Positions 17,991-27,941 of a stretch of DNA of 56,673 nt are shown here, one piece after another. Location: positions 1 to 56,673 of the forward strand of contig DRJK01000168.1 in the NCBI GenBank assembly GCA_011052215.1, read 5' to 3'. How positions within the stretch are numbered: the first letter of the stretch is position 1; each line of letters begins with the position of its first letter. The notes under the pieces are model-generated. The model did no database searches, had not been told where the DNA came from, and saw nothing but the letters and a program-made list of their open reading frames with translations. The position numbers and the translations under genes were made by a program. Origin of the DNA: Gammaproteobacteria bacterium. GTDB lineage: Bacteria; Pseudomonadota; Gammaproteobacteria; JAADHQ01.

Positions 17991-18389
17991 TTGTTGTTTC
18001 TCCACTGCTTGTTCCGGTACGTTGTTTGTTGCAGAATGAAACCCACTTGAATCCTGCATAGCAAACAAGTAATCGACGTTAGTATAGAAAACTTAAGTGG
18101 CTATCTAAGTTATTATGAAAAAATATTCATGATAGTGAGAATATCTGATAATTATAAATTGAATCAGGTATTTATACTGCAATAGTCCAGGTATGGTAAT
18201 TATTTTTACCCTTTTTTATGAGTGGATGATTGGAACCCTTACTGCATTATAGGATGATGCCTGATGACATCTTGGCACCCCTCGCCCAGAAAGGATCAGG
18301 GGTGAATAAACAGGATATTGTCATTCCTGCCCTGTCCACGGGATTGTTATAAAAAAAGGCTCACCATCGATAAATGCAAGTAATCCGTT
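17991..18389. other. Intergenic gap upstream of cheW
   Basis: About 400 bp between cheW and the PAP2 gene, both on minus; the first 78 bp may be the cheW N-terminus if the upstream start is used. 18060-18230 is AT-rich and probably holds the cheW promoter, but no clear sigma-70 or FliA motif was found. A 7-bp stem (CACCCCT/AGGGGTG) occurs near 18277-18305. No gene seen. Confidence 0.4.
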
Positions 18390-19055
18390 TTACTTTTGCC
18401 TGACATACATCAGATAGTAAACCATTAAAACAGCATACCAGTTGATTAGCAGTGACATCAGATCATGACTTAAAAAATGTGCCCCACGGCTCTGCTGGGT
18501 AAGACCAAAAAGCAGCCCCAGCAGCAACCCAAAGGCCAGGCCATAAAACCGGTATTTTGGCCGGTATTCCCTCAACAGAAAATAAAGACTGATGAATGCA
18601 AATCCCGCCGATGCGTGCCCGGCCGGGAAGGCATGACCCACGGTTGCCCCCGCTGGCACGGTATCAAGAATACGGATATAGGCCTTGCTGCCGCCAAACA
18701 TTATCAGGTCCCAGGGTGAGTAGATATGGATCAGGTTTTTTCCGATGCCCACAAGGAGAGGCCCGGACAGGCTTGCAATACAAAAATAGGCCGCGGCCTT
18801 TCGATAGGGTTTCAGTTTTTCAATAAAACAGGACAGGATAATTAAAAAAATAACCAGCAAGACAATTCCGACTACAACCCGACGTGCGCCGGTATGAAGG
18901 ATTTCACTGGTCAACCAGTGATCCTTCCAGGGCCATTGCCTTAATTCCGCATTATAGAAAAATGATTCCAGCCAGACATCAAGGCCGGTGTATTCCACCA
19001 CGATGATCAGCAGCAACAACAGGAGCGGGTAGAGCAGGTGTTTTTTCAGGGGCAT
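18390..19055 (-). CDS. PAP2-superfamily membrane phosphatase
   Basis: A 221-residue integral membrane lipid-phosphate phosphatase with about six helices. The three PAP2 motifs are present: motif 1 Lys106 ... SPWD (the usual RP is SP, as in a common proteobacterial branch with PWDL...GG), motif 2 PAGHAS with His147, and motif 3 SRGAHFLSHD with Arg190, His197 and Asp198. Substrates in the family include phosphatidate, undecaprenyl-PP and lipid A phosphates; this one cannot be assigned. Monocistronic. Confidence 0.85.
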   Translation of the reverse strand: MPLKKHLLYPLLLLLLIIVVEYTGLDVWLESFFYNAELRQWPWKDHWLTSEILHTGARRVVVGIVLLVIFLIILSCFIEKLKPYRKAAAYFCIASLSGPLLVGIGKNLIHIYSPWDLIMFGGSKAYIRILDTVPAGATVGHAFPAGHASAGFAFISLYFLLREYRPKYRFYGLAFGLLLGLLFGLTQQSRGAHFLSHDLMSLLINWYAVLMVYYLMYVRQK

Positions 19056-19082
19056 AAACCGGATAATTTATCATTCATAACA

Positions 19083-19118
19083 AAAAAGTGCATCACTGAT
19101 AATAATACAGTGATGCAC
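19083..19118 (-). terminator. Intrinsic terminator of the Aer-like gene
   Basis: A 10-bp perfect stem (GTGCATCACT/AGTGATGCAC) with an 11-nt AT-rich loop, followed on minus by TTTTTTG. It lies about 90 nt after the stop at 19207. Confidence 0.85.
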
Positions 19119-19206
19119 CCCGGGTTTACCAGAGACCTCGCTCAATTTATCTCAATATTTTATTTCGATCTCACCCCTGTCTCATTCTCTGCAATAATCC
19201 TGGTTT

Positions 19207-20736
19207 CTAGCCCTCTTCCCTCTTGAACTGCTCACCCAGACCGGAAAGCAGCTTGACCTTTTCTGCCATCAGCCCGCTTGCAGAGGCCGCCTCTTCAACC
19301 ATTGCCGCATTCTGCTGTGTCAATTCATCTATCTGCATAACCGATTTATTGACCTGCTCAATACCTGTCGCAAGCTCCTGACTGGAGTTTGCCATTGCCG
19401 ATACGATACCGGTCACTTTTTGCACGCCGTTAACGATGTCATCGAGCGACTCACCCGACTTTTCCACCAGGGCAGCGCCACGTTCAACATTGGCCACACT
19501 CTCATTAATCAGACCTGCAATTTCCTTGGCCGATTCGGCACTGCGTCCCGCCAGGTTACGCACCTCGGCTGCCACCACGGCAAAACCACGACCCTGTTCA
19601 CCGGCACGCGCGGCCTCGACCGCTGCATTGAGTGCCAGCAGGTTGGTCTGAAAGGCAATTTCATCGATAACACCGATAATTGCAGCAATCTTTTTGCTGC
19701 TGGTGTTGATCTCTCCCATGGCATCGATGGCCCTGGTGACCACCGCCCCGCTTTCCTCGGCATGTTTAAAGGTTGTTTGCGCCAATTCGTCGGCCTGGTG
19801 TGCATTTGCGGCGCTCTGTTTCACCGTGGATGACATTTCTTCCATGCTGGCCGCGGTCTCTTGCAGGCTGGAGGCCTGCTCTTCGGTACGCTGCGACAGA
19901 TCCATATTGCCATTTGCTATTTCTGTCGATGTTTTTTCAAGCACCTCGGCGGATTCCTTGACACGCACAATTGCAGTACGCTGTCTTTCAATATTATAGG
20001 TCAGCGCATATTCAAGCTGCCCCAGCTCATCTGTCCTGCCTGTGTAGATAAACTGTGCCAGGGGATCATCGGCCATCTTGTGACATTCTGCCGACAAGTG
20101 GCGCAAATGTGCCAAGGCAGAATAAACCAGCAAACTGCCGACCACTCCACCAACCACCATTGCAATACCTGCCCCCACCAGGGAAAGTTGACCGCCAACC
20201 GCAAGACTGCCCAGTGTTACAGCCAGTATTCCTGCAAACAGGGCCATCATTTTAGTGGTAAAGGAGAACGGGAAACGGCTCAGCGTAACCTTGTCCATTT
20301 TTGAACGGCGCTTGTCATCATCCGACTTGCCGGCCATGATTTTTGCATATAATTTGTCTGCACGTTTCACCCATTCGACCCTGGGTTTTACCCGCACAGA
20401 CTGGTAACTGGTAACATTGCCACCTTCATAACGCGGGCTGGCATAGGCATTGACCCAGTAGTGGTCGCCATTCTTGCTACGGTTTTTCACCAGGCCCATC
20501 CAGGGCTTGCCTGCCTTCAGGTTATCCCATAACATATTAAAGGCCTCGGGTGGCATATCCGGATGGCGAATAATATTGTGGTTCTTGCCCTCCAGTTCTT
20601 CCCAGCTGTAACCACTCAAATGAATAAAATCATGATTGGCTGAAGTTATAATGCCTTTCATATCGGTAATGGACGTGATTTCAATCCCATCACTGTAATC
20701 AATTTCCCTGCCTGTGACCGGCCTGTTTATCTTCAT
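19207..20736 (-). CDS. Aer-like PAS chemoreceptor (MCP)
   Basis: Energy/redox taxis receptor of about 509 residues from ATG 20736 ([17 protein letters not shown], the usual Aer-type start). AGGGG at about 9 nt upstream supports it, whereas the longer frame to 20910 has no such support. It has an N-terminal PAS domain ([37 protein letters not shown]), a central hydrophobic stretch of two short helices (about 165-210) for membrane anchoring, HAMP-like linker and the MCP signalling domain with [20 protein letters not shown]. It lacks a C-terminal CheR pentapeptide. FAD binding by the PAS domain is inferred from Aer. Confidence 0.9.
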   Translation of the reverse strand: MKINRPVTGREIDYSDGIEITSITDMKGIITSANHDFIHLSGYSWEELEGKNHNIIRHPDMPPEAFNMLWDNLKAGKPWMGLVKNRSKNGDHYWVNAYASPRYEGGNVTSYQSVRVKPRVEWVKRADKLYAKIMAGKSDDDKRRSKMDKVTLSRFPFSFTTKMMALFAGILAVTLGSLAVGGQLSLVGAGIAMVVGGVVGSLLVYSALAHLRHLSAECHKMADDPLAQFIYTGRTDELGQLEYALTYNIERQRTAIVRVKESAEVLEKTSTEIANGNMDLSQRTEEQASSLQETAASMEEMSSTVKQSAANAHQADELAQTTFKHAEESGAVVTRAIDAMGEINTSSKKIAAIIGVIDEIAFQTNLLALNAAVEAARAGEQGRGFAVVAAEVRNLAGRSAESAKEIAGLINESVANVERGAALVEKSGESLDDIVNGVQKVTGIVSAMANSSQELATGIEQVNKSVMQIDELTQQNAAMVEEAASASGLMAEKVKLLSGLGEQFKREEG

Positions 20737-21104
20737 GTTCAAAACCCCTGCATGTTTCAAGTTAACTGCAAAACCACTGCCTGTATTTATTTTGATTACT
20801 GATACATCCACACAATAATCATCATATGCATTGGCCACTTTCTGGATACCCGCACTGGAAAATACCACTGGATTTATTACCGTGCTTTCAGATGCACATA
20901 GCGTTGTCATGGAGAAACAAATGTCAATAACCTGATTGTTGACGGCTACCGGTAAATTTACTTAATAAAAATAATTGTTTTATAGCTGTTTTTAACAATG
21001 GTTATCAAAACTGAATCTTATACAGTTAAAAATAAACACAGGATCGGACTATGTCCGAGAAGAATGGTTATTATGTTGCCGGGTAAAATAATATTTTTTC
21101 ATTG

Positions 21105-21797
21105 TTATATTTCATTGTTAAAAACTTCACGGATAAACGGTATGGTAATTCGTCTTTGTTTTATCAGAGATTCGGTGTCCAGTTTATCCAGCATCTCAAA
21201 CAGGGCATCCAGATTACGCGGGAACCGGTTTAACATGTATCTGGCCGTATCCGTGTCCAGTTCCAGACCCCGCTGTTGTGCGCGCAGTTTTATGGCCTCG
21301 ACTTTCTGTTCGTCATTGATAGTTTTCAGGTTAAATACCGGTCCCGATTCAAGCCGCGATATCAGGTCATTCAATGACAACCCCAGTTCCTTCGGGCTGG
21401 CTGATGCAGAAAAAAGCATGCTGCCTCCCTTGTCTTTCACATGATTAAATAAACTGAAAATGGCCTGCTGCCAGTCGTCCTGGTCCCTTACCAACTGGAG
21501 ATCATCGATGCAGATAATCGCGAAACCATCCATCCCTTCGAGGGCATCGGATGAATAGCGGGTTAATTCTGACAGGGGCAAGTAGGTAACCGACTCATGA
21601 TGCCGTGCAGCCAACTGGCATACGGCCTGCAACAGGTGTGACTTTCCGCTTGCAGTCACACCCCAGATATAGATAACCTGCTCACCTTGCCCGGTTGCAA
21701 ATCGTTTCAGGCTATCGAGCAGAAAGGGTTCATCGGGATAAACAAAATTATCAAAACTGACATGTTCATTTAACTGTATGGCCAGTGGCAGTTGCAT
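21105..21797 (-). CDS. hda: DnaA regulatory inactivator Hda
   Basis: AAA+ protein that, with the sliding clamp, promotes hydrolysis of DnaA-bound ATP after initiation. The 230 residues start with the clamp-binding type motif MQLPLAIQL, followed by SFDNFVYPDEPFLLDSLKRF, a Walker A-like IWGVTASGKSHLLQA, Walker B IICIDDLQLV, sensor segment MLFSASASPKEL and the C-terminal lid. The length is typical. It sits downstream of the AI-2E permease gene on minus, as is frequent in gammaproteobacteria. Confidence 0.95.
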   Translation of the reverse strand: MQLPLAIQLNEHVSFDNFVYPDEPFLLDSLKRFATGQGEQVIYIWGVTASGKSHLLQAVCQLAARHHESVTYLPLSELTRYSSDALEGMDGFAIICIDDLQLVRDQDDWQQAIFSLFNHVKDKGGSMLFSASASPKELGLSLNDLISRLESGPVFNLKTINDEQKVEAIKLRAQQRGLELDTDTARYMLNRFPRNLDALFEMLDKLDTESLIKQRRITIPFIREVFNNEI

Positions 21798-21820
21798 TAT
21801 TTATATTCCGGGATTATTTT

Positions 21821-22882
21821 CTAGCGATTGGATTTATCATAAACCTGGCTGTTCACATAACCCTCGTGGATATGACGCAGGAAAACGGCCAGCACGGCTG
21901 CAACCGGCAGCGCCAGCAGTATACCGATAAAACCAAACAACTGCCCCCCGGCCATAACGGCAAAAATCACGGCGACCGGATGCAATCCAATGCGATCACC
22001 CACCAGGGTCGGTGTCAGCACCACGCTTTCCAGTATCTGGCCAATACCGAATACAATCAGCACATAAACCAGATCGAGGACTTGCTGTGTCTGCAACAAA
22101 ATGGCAATGCCGGCAGCCAGAATGCCTATGATAAAACCCAGGTAGGGAACAAAACTGACCAGGCCCGCCAGCAACCCGATCAATAATGCCAGCTTGAGAC
22201 CCACCAGACTCAGACCCACGCTGTATATAATTGTGAGCGCCAGCATGACCAGTAACTGGCCGCGGATAAAGGCGCCCAACACCTCGTCTGACTCGCTTGC
22301 CAGTTTGGTAACATCCTTTTCCATGCTGCGCGGTACCATTCCACGAATGCGTGCAACCATCACATCCCAGTCACGTAATAAATAGAATGTGACAACCGGC
22401 ACCAGCACCAGCGAACCCAGCCAGCCCATGAAGGCCAGTCCGGAACTTGATATCGAGCCGAGAACGATCTGGGCGACACCGCCGGCCTGCTGCCAATGCT
22501 GGGCAAACCATTGCTTGAGTGCGCCCGTATCGACCTGGAAATCGGCTATTCCCAGCCGGTTGGCCACCCACGGTATTACCTTTTGCTGAATGGCATCGAT
22601 GTACCCGGGGAGTTTCTGTATAAGATAAACAAGCTGTTTTTCTATCTGTGGTATCAGTAACAACAGAACCAGCACCAGTAATAAAAAGATCAGGGTAAAT
22701 ACCACGATAACCGCCCAGTTCCGTGAAAACCGGCCCCTTTCCAGCCGGTCAACAACCGGGTCACCCAGATAGGCAAGAAGTACCGCCACCATGAACGGGG
22801 ACAGGATCGGTGCCAGCAGATAGACCAGCCAGCCTGTTGCCGCAATCCCCGCAAACCATAACCATTTCTGTGAATCTGTCAT
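21821..22882 (-). CDS. AI-2E family transporter (PerM/YdiK-like)
   Basis: Polytopic membrane protein of 353 residues, about 7-8 helices. Conserved family stretches are FVPYLGFIIGILAAG, ILESVVLTPTLVGDRIGLHPVAVI and FGFIGILLALPVAAV. ATG at 22882 is used: its ATGA overlaps the stop of the upstream pgsA-like gene, implying translational coupling. A longer frame from 22921 would overlap by more. Family members export varied small molecules; AI-2 is only one reported substrate. Confidence 0.88.
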   Translation of the reverse strand: MTDSQKWLWFAGIAATGWLVYLLAPILSPFMVAVLLAYLGDPVVDRLERGRFSRNWAVIVVFTLIFLLLVLVLLLLIPQIEKQLVYLIQKLPGYIDAIQQKVIPWVANRLGIADFQVDTGALKQWFAQHWQQAGGVAQIVLGSISSSGLAFMGWLGSLVLVPVVTFYLLRDWDVMVARIRGMVPRSMEKDVTKLASESDEVLGAFIRGQLLVMLALTIIYSVGLSLVGLKLALLIGLLAGLVSFVPYLGFIIGILAAGIAILLQTQQVLDLVYVLIVFGIGQILESVVLTPTLVGDRIGLHPVAVIFAVMAGGQLFGFIGILLALPVAAVLAVFLRHIHEGYVNSQVYDKSNR

Positions 22883-23436
22883 TCCTGTACCCTTTTGATA
22901 CGTACCGCCTTTCGCCCCCATGTCAGCACATAATCAAGGCCACTCAAAACGGTTGTCGCCAGCACGATAAAGAACAACATATCAATAACTCCAGGCGGAA
23001 ATGCAAACAGGCCCTGGTGCATCAGGATAACGATCACCAACAGTATCTGCACTAATGTATTGATCTTGCCGATCAACATGGGTGCCGCATTGGCGCGTTC
23101 AACCCTGTAGTAATAGTACACGCCACCACACACAATCAACAGGTCACGAATAATAACTGCCGCCAGCAACCACAACGGAATCCAGCCCAGCCAGGTCAAT
23201 GTGATATAGGCCGACACCTGCATGGCCTTGTCGGCCAGTGGATCCAGCCAGCCACCCAGGTGACTTCCCCAGTGATATTTTCTGGCAAGGTATCCATCCA
23301 GTGCATCCGACAGCCCGGCGACAACAAAAAGGGCCAATGCAACATCATAACGGTGTTGTAACATTGTCCAGACAACGGGCATGATGAGTAACACCCTTAT
23401 AAAGCTGATCAGGTTGGGTATGTCACTTTTTTTCAC
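22879..23436 (-). CDS. CDP-alcohol phosphatidyltransferase (PgsA-like)
   Basis: A 185-residue membrane enzyme of phospholipid synthesis. The full signature DG-x2-AR-x8-G-x3-D-x3-D is present in DGYLARKYHWGSHLGGWLDP followed by LADK. About five or six helices. The most similar known function is CDP-diacylglycerol-glycerol-3-phosphate phosphatidyltransferase (PgsA), but paralogs in this gene neighbourhood may use another alcohol. It overlaps DUF2066 by 4 nt upstream and the AI-2E gene by 4 nt downstream, so all three are one transcript. Confidence 0.88.
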   Translation of the reverse strand: MKKSDIPNLISFIRVLLIMPVVWTMLQHRYDVALALFVVAGLSDALDGYLARKYHWGSHLGGWLDPLADKAMQVSAYITLTWLGWIPLWLLAAVIIRDLLIVCGGVYYYYRVERANAAPMLIGKINTLVQILLVIVILMHQGLFAFPPGVIDMLFFIVLATTVLSGLDYVLTWGRKAVRIKRVQE

Positions 23437-24587
23437 GATTTCAATCGGTACCCGGGAATCCCGGCAGGTGTTACGGGAACCACCTGGTCTTTGATGACAG
23501 GCGTGGCCAATGGTTTCTTTTCATCCTCACTTGTTAACAGGTGAGTCCCGTCTGGCACCAGTATTTGTTCCAGTGCAAAGACCTGTCTCAGCGCATCGAC
23601 TGTGCCGCGCAGGTCAATAGAATAAAGGACATAGCCCTGGGAAATTGTGTCGGGCTGGAACCTTGTAATCCGGGATACGCTGGTCAGGTATCTGTTTGTC
23701 TTTGCATAATCCTGCAGGGAATCGATATGGGTAATTTTCAGCTTGTAACTGGCTGTCTGCCGGCTCCCTTTCAAGGCGTAGCGGGATATCATGATATCGG
23801 CCAGCCCGTCAAAACCGGCGGCGATCGCCTGTCCAATCTCTTCACCCTGACCGGACCAGTACTGCTCTCCCGCACTGGAAATCAGTGCCCAGCTTGATTC
23901 CCACCTGCCATCCTGAACCGGGAAAATTTTACCGATCAATACATTTTCCGTCGCATACCGAATCGAGGCATCCCTGACCGGCTCGGTGAATTCACCCCAG
24001 ACATCGGCGACCCCTACCTTTTGCTGGTCTTCCAGGTCCATCAGCGGGAAAAGTATGGGTACGGCACGGCGGTTTGCCTGTGTTACGATCGAATGATAAT
24101 ACGGGTTATCCGTGTCGTTACCCAGTATGTAACGCTCGCCCTTGTCCTCAACGGCCAGCCAGACAAGGGTTTCCGGTCGGGTGCTTCCCCACAGTGGCAA
24201 CTCCTGATCCTGAAGTAATTTCTGAATGGCCTTGCGGTTAAACCGTACCCAGAGCATCCATTCGGGCTTCTGGCCGGGCCCCCCGGTGCCGGTAACAGCC
24301 CTCTTGTGGTAGCGATATTGCTCTACATAGCGGGCGGCCCTGTCCAGAACATTCAGCATCTGACCAAACTGCTCCAGCCCCTGCGAGCCGGTCAGCCGGG
24401 TAAAGATATCGGCCAGACCCCTGCGTAGTGCCCTTTTGCGTTCAGACCGCCCCTGGCTGGCAACCGGAATTTCTATTTCATACAGCCCTTCAACCTGCAC
24501 GGCCGCATGGGTCACTGATTGAGACATGGCGACCAGCATAAAAAGTGCGGCCAGACCCGTAATCATGTTGTTGATTATTGTATTCAT
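23433..24587 (-). CDS. DUF2066 domain periplasmic protein
   Basis: A 384-residue exported protein with a signal peptide (to about residue 28, VTHA). DUF2066 spans about 30-280: [35 protein letters not shown] and [16 protein letters not shown]. The C-terminal 100 residues are less conserved and end in a Pro-rich tail. Function is unknown; the gene is typically next to purM, as here. First gene of the minus-strand DUF2066-pgsA-AI-2E-hda set, divergent from purM with a 138-bp gap. Confidence 0.87.
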   Translation of the reverse strand: MNTIINNMITGLAALFMLVAMSQSVTHAAVQVEGLYEIEIPVASQGRSERKRALRRGLADIFTRLTGSQGLEQFGQMLNVLDRAARYVEQYRYHKRAVTGTGGPGQKPEWMLWVRFNRKAIQKLLQDQELPLWGSTRPETLVWLAVEDKGERYILGNDTDNPYYHSIVTQANRRAVPILFPLMDLEDQQKVGVADVWGEFTEPVRDASIRYATENVLIGKIFPVQDGRWESSWALISSAGEQYWSGQGEEIGQAIAAGFDGLADIMISRYALKGSRQTASYKLKITHIDSLQDYAKTNRYLTSVSRITRFQPDTISQGYVLYSIDLRGTVDALRQVFALEQILVPDGTHLLTSEDEKKPLATPVIKDQVVPVTPAGIPGYRLKS

Positions 24588-24725
24588 AGATTCTGTTTCA
24601 GACTTGAATATTCAAGCTTTATGGCAATAAATCCGGCAAACATGGCCAATAATGACCCCGACAGTGTAAAATATCATGATGCCAAGTACACATGCTATCA
24701 GATTATATTACAGGAGATGTCCATT

Positions 24726-25787
24726 GTGACCCAGGATTCAGGTAATTGTGAATCACAAACCTCGCTCAACTACCGTGATGCCGGCGTGGATATCGACGCC
24801 GGCAATGAGCTGGTTGAACGCATCAAACCCATTGCAAAACAAACCTTCAGGCCCGGGGTACTGACCGGACTGGGCGGGTTTGGTGCGCTGTTCGAGCTTC
24901 CGCTGGACCGCTACAAACAACCCGTGTTGGTATCGGGCACGGATGGAGTCGGAACCAAGCTCAAACTGGCCATGCTCATGAACCGCCACGACACCATCGG
25001 TATCGACCTGGTCGCCATGTGTGTCAATGACCTGATCGTCGGCGGGGCCGAACCGCTTTTCTTCCTGGATTACTATGCCACTGGCAAACTCAATGTCAAT
25101 GAGGCGGCCGATGTGATGAAGGGCATTGGCCGTGGTTGTGAGCTGTCCGGCGCCGCCCTGACCGGCGGTGAGACTGCCGAGATGCCGGGCATGTATTCAA
25201 AAGGTGACTATGATCTGGCCGGGTTTTGTGTCGGCATTGTGGAAAAATCAAAAATCATTGATGGCTCGGATGTCAGCCCCGGCGATGTACTGATTGGCCT
25301 GGCCTCGTCAGGCCCCCACTCCAATGGCTATTCGCTGGTCAGAAAGGTACTGGAACATTCAGCTGCAAGGCTCGATGAGCCGTTCGACGGCCGAACCCTG
25401 GGTGAAACCCTGCTCGAACCGACCCGCATCTATGTCAAACCGTTGCTTGAGCTGTTTGATAAAATCAATGTGCATGCGCTGGCCCATATAACGGGAGGTG
25501 GTCTGACAGAAAACCTGCCGCGTGTCATGCCTGAAAATACCATTGCCAGTATTGATCGAAGCTCATGGACAAGACCTGCTGTCTTTGACTGGCTACAGCA
25601 GAAAGGCAATATCAGGGACGAGGACATGTTTGTTACCTTTAATTGTGGCATCGGCATGGTCCTCTGCGTCGATCCATCCGATGTTGAAAAGACCCTGACT
25701 ATTCTTGAACAACAAGGAGAACAGGCCTGGATCATTGGCCAGATCGAAGCGGGGGGTAACGGCACCCGGCGGGTCCGGATCAGTTAA
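24726..25787 (+). CDS. purM: Phosphoribosylformylglycinamidine cyclo-ligase (AIR synthetase)
   Basis: ATP-dependent fifth step of purine synthesis, FGAM to AIR. About 353 residues with typical PurM segments [66 protein letters not shown] and [15 protein letters not shown] at 24726 is chosen because AGGAG lies 9 nt upstream; an ATG at 24717 abuts the same AGGAG, and longer in-frame extensions reach 24519. Followed by purN after 10 bp. Confidence 0.95.
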   Translation: MTQDSGNCESQTSLNYRDAGVDIDAGNELVERIKPIAKQTFRPGVLTGLGGFGALFELPLDRYKQPVLVSGTDGVGTKLKLAMLMNRHDTIGIDLVAMCVNDLIVGGAEPLFFLDYYATGKLNVNEAADVMKGIGRGCELSGAALTGGETAEMPGMYSKGDYDLAGFCVGIVEKSKIIDGSDVSPGDVLIGLASSGPHSNGYSLVRKVLEHSAARLDEPFDGRTLGETLLEPTRIYVKPLLELFDKINVHALAHITGGGLTENLPRVMPENTIASIDRSSWTRPAVFDWLQQKGNIRDEDMFVTFNCGIGMVLCVDPSDVEKTLTILEQQGEQAWIIGQIEAGGNGTRRVRIS

Positions 25788-25797
25788 TCCACAGAAA

Positions 25798-26466
25798 ATG
25801 AGCCAGAAAAACCTCCCCGTCGTCGTTCTTGTTTCCGGCAGAGGCAGTAACCTGCAGTCCATTATTGATGCCATGCAGGATGGCCGGCTGGACATAGACA
25901 TCCAGGCCGTTATCAGCAATCGGCCCAGGGCTGCCGCGCTGGAAAAGGCCAGACAGGCAGGCCTGGATACGATCACTGTGGACCATACGAAATTTTCAAG
26001 CCGCGAGGAATTTGACCAGGCATTACAGGAAACAATAGACCCCTACCAACCCGGGCTGATTGTGCTGGCCGGGTTTATGCGAATCCTGACCCCGGGATTT
26101 GTCAGCCACTATCATGGGCACATGCTGAATATCCACCCGTCGCTGTTACCCAAATATCCCGGACTGGAAACTCACCGGCGCGTGCTGGAAAATGGTGAAA
26201 AAAAACACGGGGCCAGTATTCATTTTGTCACCAATGAACTTGATGGCGGCCCGGTTGTCTCACAAGTAGAAGTTGATGTCCTGGAAAATGACACGACTGA
26301 CAGCCTGGCTGCCAGGGTACTTGAAAGGGAGCATCCACTGTACTGTCAGGCCATACAATGGATCGCAGAAGAAAAACTGAAACTGGATAATGGACAGGTG
26401 CTGTTTAATGGAAAACCGCTTAATCAACCCCGGATAATGTCAACAAAACAACAATCACCAACATGA
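25798..26466 (+). CDS. purN: Phosphoribosylglycinamide formyltransferase
   Basis: Transfers a formyl group from 10-formyl-tetrahydrofolate to GAR (third step of purine synthesis). The 222 residues begin MSQKNLPVVVLVSGRGSNLQ. Catalytic residues align as Asn111 and His113 (NIHPSLLPKYPG) and Asp149 (ELDGGPVV). The ATG is 10 bp after purM. Its end overlaps the DUF3108 gene by 4 nt (ATGA), suggesting one operon. Confidence 0.95.
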   Translation: MSQKNLPVVVLVSGRGSNLQSIIDAMQDGRLDIDIQAVISNRPRAAALEKARQAGLDTITVDHTKFSSREEFDQALQETIDPYQPGLIVLAGFMRILTPGFVSHYHGHMLNIHPSLLPKYPGLETHRRVLENGEKKHGASIHFVTNELDGGPVVSQVEVDVLENDTTDSLAARVLEREHPLYCQAIQWIAEEKLKLDNGQVLFNGKPLNQPRIMSTKQQSPT

Positions 26467-27218
26467 AAAATATACCGCTACTTGTTTTGCTGACACTGCT
26501 CACCGCCCCCTGTACATACGCCGCCTTCCCACCCGAATTCAAGGCAGAATACACACTTAATAAATTTGGTCTTGATGCCGCCCAGGCGGATATCTCGTTG
26601 AAAAAACAAAAAGATGGCTCGTGGCTCTACCTAAGTCAGACAAAAACCCGGGGGATTATTTCGATTTTCAGAAGTGACAAAATCACGGAAAAAAGTGTCC
26701 TTAAAATAATTGACGGTTTGATCAAACCGGTTGATTATCAGTACAACCACAAGGGTGGCGGAAAAAACCGTAACCGGACAATTCATTTTAACTGGAGAAC
26801 CGGCACCGCAGAATCAAATATCAGCGGCACTCAATCCAGGTTGGCCATACCGGCAGACACAATCGAGAATTTTTCCTTGCAACTGAGATTAATGAATGAC
26901 CTCCAGCAAGGGAAACGGGTACTGATATACAACATCATTAACAAAGGAAAACTCAAACGATACAACTTCGAAATACTGGGTAATGAAAAGGTCAAAACGC
27001 CATCAGGTGAATTCAATGCCATCAAATTCAGGCGTACCCGTAAAAACAGTAAACGGTCCACGATCATGTGGGCAGCACCCGAATTGCATTTTCTTCCGGT
27101 CAAGATACAGCACATAGAAAAAGATGGTGCCACCTTCTATATGCTGTTAAGCAACGTGAGCGGACCCATCACCAATGGTAAATCATATAGCGATACCCGG
27201 GGCAATGAGGAGGAATAA
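26463..27218 (+). CDS. DUF3108 domain exported protein
   Basis: A 251-residue protein with a signal peptide (to about residue 20, CTYA) and DUF3108 features: PPEFKAEYTLNKFGLDAAQA, the beta-rich GSWLYLSQTKTRGIIS and INKGKLKRYNFEILGNEKVKTPSGEFNAIK. It is predicted to be a beta-sheet-rich periplasmic protein; function unknown. The start overlaps purN by 4 nt. This placement after purN is often seen in gammaproteobacteria. Confidence 0.87.
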   Translation: MKNIPLLVLLTLLTAPCTYAAFPPEFKAEYTLNKFGLDAAQADISLKKQKDGSWLYLSQTKTRGIISIFRSDKITEKSVLKIIDGLIKPVDYQYNHKGGGKNRNRTIHFNWRTGTAESNISGTQSRLAIPADTIENFSLQLRLMNDLQQGKRVLIYNIINKGKLKRYNFEILGNEKVKTPSGEFNAIKFRRTRKNSKRSTIMWAAPELHFLPVKIQHIEKDGATFYMLLSNVSGPITNGKSYSDTRGNEEE

Positions 27219-27223
27219 ACCAT

Positions 27224-27844
27224 ATGTCTATTTACGATGACCATATTCTCCCCCGCCTGATACACCTGGTATGCTCAGGAAAACAGTTTAATGAAAAACG
27301 TCAATCACTGGTGCCCATGGCAAGCGGGCGTGTACTGGAAATAGGCATGGGCTCGGGGTTAAACCTGCCCTTTTACCAGGATCAGCGGGTTGAGAGAATT
27401 TTTGGACTCGAACCCTCCAGGCAACTTCGCTCGAAGGCTGCAATGGCATCAGACAGGATCGATATACCTGTTGAACTCATCAGTAATGGTGCTGAAGATA
27501 TTCCGATGGAAAGACATTCAATCGATACGGTACTGGTTACATTTACCCTGTGCAGCATCCCTGAAATTGAAAAGGCACTGCGTGAAATGCACCGTGTACT
27601 CAAACCGGATGGCAACCTGTATTTTTGTGAACACGGACGTGCGCCTGAACAGAATGTACGACGGTGGCAAGACAGGCTTAACCCGACCTGGAAAAAAGTA
27701 GCCGGTGGCTGTAACCTGAACCGGAATATCCCTGAATTGATTAAACAGGCCGGGTTTGAATTACAGAAACTGGACTGTCAATACATGAAAGGCCCCAGAC
27801 CGATGAGTTATATCTTCAAGGGCCAGGCTTCGCATCATGCATAA
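27224..27844 (+). CDS. Class I SAM-dependent methyltransferase
   Basis: A 206-residue Rossmann methyltransferase. Motif I is LEIGMGSGLNLPFY, motif II/III is NGAEDIPMERHSIDTVLVTFTLCSIPE, and motif post-III is LREMHRVLKPDGNLYFCEHG. The Leu/Gly-rich LEIGMGSG pattern fits the small UbiE/Methyltransf_11 branch. A strong GAGGAGG precedes the ATG. Substrate unknown. It is the last gene of the purMN transcript, ending at repeat copy A. Confidence 0.87.
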   Translation: MSIYDDHILPRLIHLVCSGKQFNEKRQSLVPMASGRVLEIGMGSGLNLPFYQDQRVERIFGLEPSRQLRSKAAMASDRIDIPVELISNGAEDIPMERHSIDTVLVTFTLCSIPEIEKALREMHRVLKPDGNLYFCEHGRAPEQNVRRWQDRLNPTWKKVAGGCNLNRNIPELIKQAGFELQKLDCQYMKGPRPMSYIFKGQASHHA

Positions 27845-27855
27845 TCATTTCTATT

Positions 27856-27941
27856 CACTGCTGCCCCGTTAACTTTATGAGGCACATACAAATGTGAGGA
27901 CATGGAATCGTTAAGGCTGATCAAGACCGGGTGCCGGCACC
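27856..27941 (+). repeat. Truncated copy A of the 235-bp palindromic element
   Basis: Begins with the family terminus CACTGCTGCCCCGTTAAC (27856-27873), continues through TTTATGAGGCACATACAAAT and the left arm GGACATGGAATCGTTAAGGC, and is lost after GATCAAGACC. A 12-bp palindrome GGTGCCGGCACC ends it, directly at the dcd stop. It has no right half, right terminus or second target-site copy. It lies between convergent genes. Confidence 0.8.

Noticed and set aside
18000-18068. Longer CheW start (TTG 18068 or ATG 18059)
   Set aside because: No Shine-Dalgarno upstream, whereas ATG 17990 has GGAG at 9 nt; the longer form is still possible.
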